Positions 1-5,498 of a stretch of DNA of 5,520 nt are shown one piece after another; position 1 is the stretch's first letter, and each line of letters opens with the position of its first letter. This DNA comes from an uncultured Oscillospiraceae bacterium. Its GTDB lineage: Bacteria; Bacillota; Clostridia; Oscillospirales; Oscillospiraceae. A program made the translations under genes and the position numbers. The DNA lies in assembly GCA_934630985.1 (NCBI GenBank), contig CAKTXO010000107.1, forward strand, positions 1 to 5,520, given 5' to 3'. A model generated the notes under the pieces. The model was not told the origin of the DNA, made no database searches, and worked only from the letters and a program-made list of their open reading frames with translations.

Positions 1-104
1 ATATAGGACTCGAACCCATCTAAATGCAACAGTCCAGTGGACTGTTGCCATCCGGCGTTTCCGCCGGATGCTCCTTAATTTACTCGAGTCCTATATCGTC
101 CACC
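1..104 (-). repeat. Structured inverted-repeat element with tRNA-like ends (cut by window edge)
   Basis: Bases 1-13 are a perfect reverse complement of 84-96. Inside, TAAAT 21-25 pairs with ATTTA 78-82 and directly encloses two perfect hairpins: 26-48 (10-bp stem, 3-nt loop) and 49-70 (9-bp stem, 4-nt loop). The result is a compact branched junction. Read on the minus strand, the second loop is GAAA, a GNRA tetraloop, and bases 19 to 3 form a canonical tRNA T-arm (ATGGG, loop TTCGAGT, CCTAT). That makes minus the likelier RNA strand. On the plus strand, 84-104 resembles a tRNA 3' end (T-loop remnant, CCTAT, ATCGTCC, then ACC). There is no 7-nt anticodon loop, so it is not an ordinary tRNA. 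It could be a MITE-like repeat, a tRNA-derived attachment-site remnant, or a small structured RNA. The left end may continue outside the window. Confidence 0.7.
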
Positions 105-368
105 GTGAAAGCGGAAGGATTTGAATTTATGAAACAGGAATTTTGCGTATGTTCCAAAACTTACAGAAATCTTCGGCTCTGGACCCTCCGGGGGCAATTT
201 TCTTGTCCCGGCAAGAAAATTGATAAGAAGCCGGCTCAAGGGGCGCTGCCGAAAAGCCGCCCCCTTGAGAATCCCCCGGCCGCATCGCCGGAAGCGGGTC
301 GGAATATTTCGGATTGCGATAGACGGCCTGATCGGAGGCGTTCGGGCAGAATAGAGGTTTTGTAACAG
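105..368. other. Non-coding stretch with a cluster of three hairpins
   Basis: No convincing gene lies here. Three inverted repeats stand close together. At 195-222 there is a perfect 11-bp stem with a 6-nt loop. At 235-269 CTCAAGGGGCG pairs with CGCCCCCTTGAG with one bulged C, enclosing a 12-nt loop. At 276-291 there is a 5-bp GC stem with a 6-nt loop. The density and the clean flanking arms suggest an intergenic repeat of the kind dispersed in Oscillospiraceae genomes, or a structured RNA. That assignment is inference, because only one copy is visible. The flanks 105-180 and 292-368 show nothing I can identify. Confidence 0.5.
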
Positions 369-411
369 AATGATCGGGCCGCTGCAATTATTTTGCGGCG
401 GCCCGATCATT
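369..411 (-). terminator. Long stem-loop downstream of the two-gene operon
   Basis: Bases 369-385 pair with 395-411 over 17 positions (one G-T wobble) and can be extended by two A-T pairs, leaving a TTATT loop. It lies 89 bp past the stop codon of the membrane-anchored repeat protein. On the minus strand the stem is followed by CTGTTACAAAACC, so there is no clear U-tract. It may act as a weak or factor-assisted terminator, or as an RNA 3'-end stabiliser. No strong plus-strand U-tract is seen either. Confidence 0.55.
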
Positions 412-434
412 CATACATGAAATTCTACGTCCTG

Positions 435-467
435 TGGATATGCAAGCGACGAATCGTCACCTATCCA
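435..467. other. Small nested inverted repeat after the operon
   Basis: TGGATA at 435-440 pairs with TATCCA at 462-467, and inside it GACGA 448-452 pairs with TCGTC 454-458 around a single A. It lies 32 bp beyond the stop codon at 500, between the gene and the large stem-loop. It could help 3'-end formation, but the stems are short and it could be chance. Confidence 0.3.
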
Positions 468-499
468 GCTTTTTCCCGGATACCCCGCTCAGAAGCCGT

Positions 500-2344
500 T
501 TAACCTTCCGTGGCCTGGGTTTCCTCGGCAGCTCCAGTTGCCTGGGTTTCCGCAGCAGCCTCAGTGGCTTGGGTTTCCTCCGCGGCCTGGGTTGCTTCCG
601 TCGGCTGGGTGGTTTGGGTGGCCTGGGTAGTTTGCGTTTTCGTCTGCGTGGTGGTTTGCGCCGCCTGGGTGGTCTGCGCCGCCTGGGTATCCTCCTCATA
701 ATACCAGCCTACATGGTTGGGAATGTTGGGATCCCGGTCATAGCGGAAAACGCTGCGAATCAGAGCGTACCAGGGTCTGGGATTGTTCTTCTCGTCATAC
801 CGCCAGGCGGTTCCGTAGGGCTGAGAGCCAACAAAGTTCATTTCACAGTCCGGCTTCAGCGCTTTGAAACGATCCTGCTCCTCCTGGGGCACCCGGGATC
901 TGGGATGGTACATGGCGCACAGATTCTTCAAATTCAGCTTGTCCAGAGGGGAAAGATCTGTGACCTTGGTGTAGCTGATGTTCAGATATTCCAAATTTTC
1001 GCAGGTTTCCAGCCCTTCCACGCTTTTAATATATTCGCAGAAGGCGGCTTCCAGCACCTTCAGGTTCTTGCAGTTTCCGAAGGGCTTCAGGTCACTGATC
1101 ATGGAGCCGGAAACGATCACATATTCCAGGCTCTTCATGCCGGAGATAAACTCGGAGGTTTTCAGGTACTCGTTGTGGCCGATGTCCATGAAGCGGGCAT
1201 CCTCGCAGTATTTCAGGTTGTCGCAGTTGGTGTCCACCAGATCGTAGACCGCCCGAATGACCTGGGCATCGGTCAGAGTGGTGCCCTTACCGAAGGAAAT
1301 CCGCCAGACCACCTTGGTCTGCTCCCGATATTCGTCCCGGAGCTTGGCCATTTCCTCGTTGGAGATCTGGCAGTTTTCCAGCACGAACCGCTTGCAGCCG
1401 GGCAGAATGTCCAGCGCCAGCCGAACCTCCGGCAGACCCTCGTCGCCGATTTTCACATTCTGAATGACGATTTCCTCATCGGCGGTGGAGATTTTCTTGC
1501 CGAAGAAATCAAAGGTGTAGTCAATGACCGCACTCGTGGAGGCTTGCAGAAGCTTCACGTCCTCCTTGGAAAGCTGACTGCTGCCGTTGGCATCGGTGAG
1601 ATTCAGATTTTCCAGATTCGGCAGCATGGAAAGCTTCCCGGCGGCCTCGGAAACCTCGCCGGAGGTCATGGAGGAAAGATCCAATTCCGTGGCGGTTTCC
1701 TCGTAGGTCTGACCCAGTATGGTCACGGTGTAGGTGAAGGTTATCTCCGGGAACTGAGCCCGCAGACCCTCGATTTCCTCCAGGGTCAGGCTGGTGGTGT
1801 TCAGGGTCACGGAGGTCAGGCCTTTCAGATGGGGGATGTTCTGGGTCAGAGTGCCCAGGTCAAAATCCCCTGGCTCCAGGGTCAGTTCGGTGGTGTCCGG
1901 CTCCACGGACAGGCTTCCTAAGTTCACCTGATAGCTTACCTTCACATCGGGCAGCCGGGCGCAGAGCTTTTCCAGCATGTCGTAGTCGGAGCAGCCGGCG
2001 GCGTCTACCTGGCGCAGCTTGGGAAAATAGGTCTCCATCAGCCCAATGTCCGTATCCGTCAGGCTGGACACGGTCAGGCTTACGGAATCGCTGGAATAGG
2101 AGCCGTTCTGGAAGGGCACGTTCCAGAGAATTTCACAGTCCGGCAGCAGCTTGTGAAGCTGGTCATAATGGTCAAAGGAAATGGTCTGCTCCCGTAAATC
2201 CAGGCTTTCGGCGTGGATGGGGTAGGCTTTTCCCTCTACAAATACATGGTTGTCCCGGTACCACAGGAAGCCCACCGCACCGGCGATGAGCAGAACCAGT
2301 ACCAGGGCGACAATCACCAAAACGGTGATAAGCTTTTTGTGCAT
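500..2344 (-). CDS. Membrane-anchored leucine-rich/repeat surface protein with TQ-rich tail
   Basis: This 614-residue protein starts at ATG 2344. That start has AGGGGG 7 nt upstream and places a hydrophobic membrane segment (about residues 5-28, after MHKK) at the very N-terminus. The alternative in-frame GTG at 2413 would put 23 polar residues before it and lacks a site as good. The segment is followed by WYRDN with no lipobox cysteine, so an uncleaved anchor with the rest outside is likely. Residues about 65-350 are successive 64-71 residue units, each with a [VI]-x-[WYF]-x core at 74, 138, 205, 276 and 347. Residues about 380-475 look like classical leucine-rich repeats (LEYVIVSGS.ISDLKPF, LKVLEAAFC, LEYLNISYTKVTDLSPL). 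Residues 476-550 form an aromatic-rich module (WRYDEKNNPRPWY). Residues 553-614 are almost only T, Q, A and E. The protein has no enzyme motif, so a binding or scaffold role is inferred. It is the second gene of the operon, 65 bp after the PHP gene. I do not recognise a named gene. Confidence 0.88.
   Translation of the reverse strand: MHKKLITVLVIVALVLVLLIAGAVGFLWYRDNHVFVEGKAYPIHAESLDLREQTISFDHYDQLHKLLPDCEILWNVPFQNGSYSSDSVSLTVSSLTDTDIGLMETYFPKLRQVDAAGCSDYDMLEKLCARLPDVKVSYQVNLGSLSVEPDTTELTLEPGDFDLGTLTQNIPHLKGLTSVTLNTTSLTLEEIEGLRAQFPEITFTYTVTILGQTYEETATELDLSSMTSGEVSEAAGKLSMLPNLENLNLTDANGSSQLSKEDVKLLQASTSAVIDYTFDFFGKKISTADEEIVIQNVKIGDEGLPEVRLALDILPGCKRFVLENCQISNEEMAKLRDEYREQTKVVWRISFGKGTTLTDAQVIRAVYDLVDTNCDNLKYCEDARFMDIGHNEYLKTSEFISGMKSLEYVIVSGSMISDLKPFGNCKNLKVLEAAFCEYIKSVEGLETCENLEYLNISYTKVTDLSPLDKLNLKNLCAMYHPRSRVPQEEQDRFKALKPDCEMNFVGSQPYGTAWRYDEKNNPRPWYALIRSVFRYDRDPNIPNHVGWYYEEDTQAAQTTQAAQTTTQTKTQTTQATQTTQPTEATQAAEETQATEAAAETQATGAAEETQATEG
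503..688 (-). repeat. Low-complexity repeat coding for the T/Q/A/E tail
   Basis: The last 62 codons of the repeat-protein gene consist of degenerate short units. TQAAQTTQAAQTT occurs at the start and three ETQAT units spaced about 9-10 residues apart occur at the end. In DNA this is a purine-pyrimidine-skewed run built on ACCCAGGC-like words. There is no sortase motif and no hydrophobic anchor, so the tail is probably a flexible extracellular extension or stalk. Such DNA can gain or lose units by slippage. That consequence is inference. Confidence 0.7.
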
Positions 2345-2351
2345 AATAATG

Positions 2352-2357
2352 CCCCCT
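2352..2357 (-). promoter_or_regulatory. Ribosome-binding site fixing the repeat-protein start
   Basis: On the minus strand AGGGGG stands 7 nt before ATG 2344. It decides for this ATG over the upstream GTG at 2413, which would overlap the stop codon of the preceding gene. Confidence 0.7.
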
Positions 2358-2409
2358 ATTGGAATCTTACCTGGAAGCATACCACATTTTTCGTCAGAAT
2401 GCAACCGTT

Positions 2410-5169
2410 TCACCCGGTTTTCCGGGAGGAAAACCAGGGAAGCCGGAACCTATGCCGGGGGTCGCCGGTTTTGGGGTTGGTTTTGTCCGGCACCGGGGGA
2501 ACATACACCACCTCATCGCAGTTGCGCACCCGCAGCACCACGGTGCCGTCTGCCGTCCGATACACAAGGCCGATGGCTCGGACAGTCCGGTTCTTGACGA
2601 CTTTGGAGCTGAGCTTGTGGGTGCGGCCGCTGCCGGATCGGATTTCCGGCTCGATGAGAACTACCGCTTTATCGCCTTTGCCGTCCTGAAGGGTCAGCCG
2701 GGAGACGGCGTTCCCCTCCTTTTCCAGGGACAGCAGCGTGCCCTGAATCTGCACCAGCTGACCGCCCCAGCTGTCGTAATCCATGGCCTCCCGGCAGCCC
2801 AGCACCGCGGGCAGAGGGCGGCGCATGGCTTCCTCCGTCCGTTCCAGGGAAATCAGATCCAGATAGGGCGCTTCGTTTTCTGCCCGGAGGACACCGGTGA
2901 TGTCCAGGGGCGTGCCCACCTGGATTCCCTTGGGGAAGGTGCCCCGGACGGGAATGCCGCCGGTTTTGTCCTGGACATAGACGGTATCCGGGAAGGTGGT
3001 GGCGGAATTGGTGTTTCCGCTGGCGGCGTAGCCCGTCAGACGGTACACCGTACCCGGACTTCCCGCCCGAACATCGGAAACGGAGGCGGATACGGCCTCG
3101 CCGCCGGTGTAATGGAGCACCAGTTCCTTCTGATAGCTGCGGTTTTCGCCCTCCACGGTGGCCTGAACTTTAGCCGTCAGCCGAAGCTCGCCGGGCGCGT
3201 CCCAGGTGAAGCTGCATTGATACCGCCCCTCGGCGGTTTTGCGGAACCGGCCGACCTCCTTGCCGCCCTGGTATAAGGCCGCGCTCTGTACGTTCATGGG
3301 CACCGGCTCCCGGTTGAAGAGGGTCAAATCCAGGGTCAGAGCCTTTCCGGCGGTGGGGGCGGCTTCCGCGGTGGAAAACTCCAGAATCCCCATGTCCGAG
3401 AAGGTTTCCGCCCAGACCGGGGCGGAAATGGCAATGTCCCCGTCGGCCTGCGTTATCCGAAGCAGATAGTAGGGATAGCCGCCGGGCAGGGTCAGGGTCA
3501 TCTCCCCGACAGATTCGGTTATTTCCCGGATGGCCAGCACCCGACCGTGGATGGTCAGAACCTCCACCTTGCCGACGGCACCGTCGGTTTCATCCTGAAA
3601 CCGGGCGGTGAGCTCCGGGACTTCCGATTTTTTGATAAAACCACCCATATCCGCGCCGTTCAGCTGAAATTCCAGCCGAAGGTCCGCATCCTGGGTGGCG
3701 TAGGCCCGCCGCTGCCGGAGGGCCTGCAATAAACTGCTTTCGGACAGGGTCTGCGCCAGAATCACGGTTCTGGCGTTCCCGAAATCCGGGTCATAGCAGA
3801 AGCTGCCCGCGGTGGGAGCCAGGTGCCAGCCGGCATCCAGAGCCTCAAAATACTCGGACAAATACTCCGTGCCCGGCTCTCCGAAGACCTCCATCAGCTG
3901 CATGACCCGGTCGTATTGGGGGTCATAGTCCCGGAAACCGTCAAAGGTGCCGTAGGCGTTGCCGGGATGGTTGAACTGGCTGACGGAACCCGGAGCCTGC
4001 GCCAAGGCGGTCAGGTAAGCCTCCAGGGAGGACAGCTGGTTCCCGGTCTGCCAACCGGAGGTGCCGAAGGTATTGATATGACCCAGGCTGTGAGCCTCGC
4101 CCCAGGTCATTTCATAGCCGAAAATGGCGGCGAAATCCCCCTTTGACGCGGCCTTTGCCGCCTGCTTTCCCTCGGCCCAGCTGGGACTGAGGCTGCTGCC
4201 GTCGGCGTCGATGGCACCGGCCTCTGCGCCTACGAAGGAGTCGCTGTGGTCGGTGAGGGCGAAAAAGTCCATGTGCGCTTCCCGGGCGCTTTTGGCGTAG
4301 ATTTCTCCGGGACTGCCCCAGCCGCCGGAGAGCGCCGAGTGGTTGTGGAGCTGACCGGCGTAGTGGTTCCGGAGGAAGTCGATTTCCGGCCCCGGGGCAA
4401 GGGGCAGAATTTCCTCTGCGTAGAATACGCCCTCCACAATGACGCCGGTGAGCCGGGCAGAACCCGGAAGGGGATTCTCAGTCACCAGAGATAGGCTGCG
4501 GCCTTCCCCCGTCAGATGACCCTCCTTCGTGATTTGGCCATCCACCCGAACGCGCAGAGCCTCCGGAGCCTGGGACAGGGCGCACGCCACAAGCGGCAGC
4601 TCTCCGCTGCCGAGAGAATCCACCTGAGAAGGGGCAAAGACCTCTCCGGTGCGGCCGGTGATTTGCAGCAGACTGCCAATTTTGGCGGCAGTGTTTTCCG
4701 GAAGGGTCAGCACCGTGCCGCCGGTCTCGTCCTGAAGGACGATCCGGTGTTCCCGAACCCAGACCACCGTGCCCCGAAGGGTGACGCCCTCCATACCCGG
4801 AACCAGCCGGGATAGCTGACCGATGGGCGTTACGGATACCGGCTCTTCCAGCAGGGAAAGAGGCAGGGCTTCCGCGCTCTGAGCTTGGACGGTAGGTTCG
4901 GTTGAGGGAACCGCAGCAGGAACAGTTTCGGCGGTGGGAGCCGTTTCGGTTTCCGCAGGTTCCGTGACAGGAGGAAGGGTGGGCGTCCGGGCTGCCTCTG
5001 GGGCAGTCGGCGGCAGTTCCGCTTCTTCCGTGCAGGCAGTGGTTTGGACAGTTTCCGCCGGAGGGGTTTCCGTGGTTTCCGGAACCGGCGGCTCCTCTGC
5101 CCGGACGGGCAGGGACAGCGAAGAGCCAGTGAGAATCAGCACCAGGCAAAGGCAGAAAAACCGCTTCAC
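2410..5169 (-). CDS. Exported multi-domain PHP-type (CehA/McbA-like) metallohydrolase
   Basis: This 919-residue protein starts at GTG 5169, 6 nt after GGGAGGA, and opens with a signal peptide (MKRFFCLCLVLILTGSSLSLPVRAE, cleavage near A24). Residues 25-105 are a P/T/E/A-rich linker. Residues about 112-185 resemble an OB-fold (TLRGTVVWV, RIVLQDETGG). Residues about 263-508 are a PHP domain of the CehA/McbA type: HNH 275-277, TDH 306-308, FGYE 350-353, H364, NHP 400-402, and a closing RRAYATQDADL. PHP enzymes use clustered His/Asp/Glu to bind metal and usually hydrolyse phosphoesters. Residues about 515-590 and 598-690 are beta-rich, the latter Ig-like. Two more OB-like segments follow (about 695-780 and 800-885). 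The C-terminus has NPKTGD at 898-903 but no hydrophobic anchor. The usual Asp-x-His near residue 457 reads Phe-Cys-Tyr, so activity is uncertain. The substrate is unknown. OB-folds hint at nucleic acid or another polyanion, which is inference. It is the first gene of the operon. Confidence 0.9.
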   Translation of the reverse strand: MKRFFCLCLVLILTGSSLSLPVRAEEPPVPETTETPPAETVQTTACTEEAELPPTAPEAARTPTLPPVTEPAETETAPTAETVPAAVPSTEPTVQAQSAEALPLSLLEEPVSVTPIGQLSRLVPGMEGVTLRGTVVWVREHRIVLQDETGGTVLTLPENTAAKIGSLLQITGRTGEVFAPSQVDSLGSGELPLVACALSQAPEALRVRVDGQITKEGHLTGEGRSLSLVTENPLPGSARLTGVIVEGVFYAEEILPLAPGPEIDFLRNHYAGQLHNHSALSGGWGSPGEIYAKSAREAHMDFFALTDHSDSFVGAEAGAIDADGSSLSPSWAEGKQAAKAASKGDFAAIFGYEMTWGEAHSLGHINTFGTSGWQTGNQLSSLEAYLTALAQAPGSVSQFNHPGNAYGTFDGFRDYDPQYDRVMQLMEVFGEPGTEYLSEYFEALDAGWHLAPTAGSFCYDPDFGNARTVILAQTLSESSLLQALRQRRAYATQDADLRLEFQLNGADMGGFIKKSEVPELTARFQDETDGAVGKVEVLTIHGRVLAIREITESVGEMTLTLPGGYPYYLLRITQADGDIAISAPVWAETFSDMGILEFSTAEAAPTAGKALTLDLTLFNREPVPMNVQSAALYQGGKEVGRFRKTAEGRYQCSFTWDAPGELRLTAKVQATVEGENRSYQKELVLHYTGGEAVSASVSDVRAGSPGTVYRLTGYAASGNTNSATTFPDTVYVQDKTGGIPVRGTFPKGIQVGTPLDITGVLRAENEAPYLDLISLERTEEAMRRPLPAVLGCREAMDYDSWGGQLVQIQGTLLSLEKEGNAVSRLTLQDGKGDKAVVLIEPEIRSGSGRTHKLSSKVVKNRTVRAIGLVYRTADGTVVLRVRNCDEVVYVPPVPDKTNPKTGDPRHRFRLPWFSSRKTG

Positions 5170-5175
5170 AAAGAT

Positions 5176-5182
5176 TCCTCCC
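5176..5182 (-). promoter_or_regulatory. Strong ribosome-binding site for the GTG-started PHP gene
   Basis: On the minus strand GGGAGGA lies 6 nt before GTG 5169. It supports the GTG start, which is also where the signal peptide begins. No ATG upstream in this frame is needed. Confidence 0.8.
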
Positions 5183-5227
5183 GTTCTTTCGTTTCTTCCC
5201 GATTTGGCAGAAATTCAATCTATTTTG

Positions 5228-5256
5228 ATATTACTTTGGGCAAAATCCCTTGTCAA
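5228..5256 (-). promoter_or_regulatory. Sigma-A type promoter of the two-gene operon
   Basis: On the minus strand a consensus TTGACA (5256-5251) is followed after exactly 17 nt by TAATAT (5233-5228), which matches the -10 consensus at 4 of 6 positions. Transcription should start near 5221, giving a leader of about 50 nt with the ribosome-binding site in it. This is the best leftward promoter seen upstream of the PHP gene. Confidence 0.75.
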
Positions 5257-5262
5257 GAGGGA
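5246..5262. promoter_or_regulatory. Inverted repeat overlapping the -35 box (possible operator)
   Basis: TCCCT at 5246-5250 and AGGGA at 5258-5262 are reverse complements that flank the -35 hexamer TTGACA. A repressor bound here would block the promoter. The arms are only 5 bp, so this is a suggestion only. Confidence 0.3.
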
Positions 5263-5335
5263 ATGACGAATTTAGCGGAATCGATTATAAATTTGTCGAA
5301 TTCACCACAAACCGGCCGGAACTTTTGGCGGATTC

Positions 5336-5356
5336 TTCCTCTCTGGCGGAGAGGAA
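5336..5356. promoter_or_regulatory. 8-bp inverted repeat in the divergent intergenic region
   Basis: TTCCTCTC 5336-5343 and GAGAGGAA 5349-5356 are perfect reverse complements with a 5-nt spacer. It lies about 80 bp upstream of the leftward -35 box and about 115 bp upstream of the rightward one. It has no U-tract on either side. It could be a protein-binding site or the terminator-like remnant of something lost. Confidence 0.35.
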
Positions 5357-5397
5357 ATTCTGAGAAGCGTGACGAAAATGTTACATATGGCTATATT

Positions 5398-5418
5398 TTT
5401 ATCGATAAATTGCAATTT
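5398..5418. promoter_or_regulatory. Two overlapping perfect 12-bp palindromes (operator-like)
   Basis: TTTATCGATAAA (5398-5409) and AAATTGCAATTT (5407-5418) are each perfectly self-complementary and share AAA. They lie in an AT-rich tract about 50-70 bp upstream of the rightward -35 box. This looks like a binding site for dimeric regulators, but no cognate regulator is visible in the window. Confidence 0.4.
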
Positions 5419-5469
5419 TTATAGAAAAAATAGACAAATTTTGCGACGGAAATCTGGCAAATCCATTCA

Positions 5470-5498
5470 TGGAAAGTGACGAATGTCTCTGTTATAAT
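5470..5498 (+). promoter_or_regulatory. Rightward promoter for a gene beyond the window
   Basis: A perfect -10 box TATAAT (5493-5498) is preceded by TGT, giving an extended -10. TGGAAA (5470-5475) lies 17 nt upstream as a 4-of-6 -35 box. AAAAGGA at 5514-5520 is a plausible ribosome-binding site. A divergent gene should therefore start within about 10 nt after the window ends, with a short leader. Confidence 0.65.

Noticed and set aside
1..104. A complete canonical tRNA gene
   Set aside because: A T-arm and an acceptor-like end are present, but there is no 7-nt anticodon loop and no clear D-arm. The internal hairpins have 9-10 bp stems with 3-4 nt loops.
129..365. Possible small gene on the plus strand (ATG 129, with GGAAGGA 9 nt upstream, 78 codons)
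   Set aside because: The ribosome-binding site is decent, but the frame runs straight through the hairpins at 195-291 and its product is basic and without features. It is more likely a translated intergenic repeat. It stays a weak possibility.
510..690. CRISPR-like array in the repetitive stretch
   Set aside because: The units are short, degenerate, in frame with the coding sequence and without uniform spacers. This is a low-complexity protein tail.
434..1921. A 495-codon open frame on the plus strand antisense to the repeat-protein gene
   Set aside because: Its product is a compositionally odd G/L/R/F/H/Q-rich sequence with no domain, and its start is not backed by a ribosome-binding site. 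The minus-strand frame has a membrane anchor, a ribosome-binding site and repeats. It is a shadow of GC-biased codon use.
2413..2426. Small hairpin CCCGG-TTTT-CCGGG at the end of the PHP gene as an intercistronic terminator
   Set aside because: The stem is only 5 bp, it lies within the coding sequence and there is no U-tract. It is unlikely to separate the two genes transcriptionally.
2359..3276. A 305-codon plus-strand open frame opposite the PHP gene 3' half
   Set aside because: It has no ribosome-binding site or recognisable domain, and it runs across the gene boundary on the opposite strand. It is a shadow frame.
4478..5218. A 246-codon minus-strand frame overlapping the start of the PHP gene
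   Set aside because: The product is Gly/Ser/Arg/Pro/His-rich with no domain. It is an out-of-frame reading of the P/T/E-rich linker and the OB-like region.
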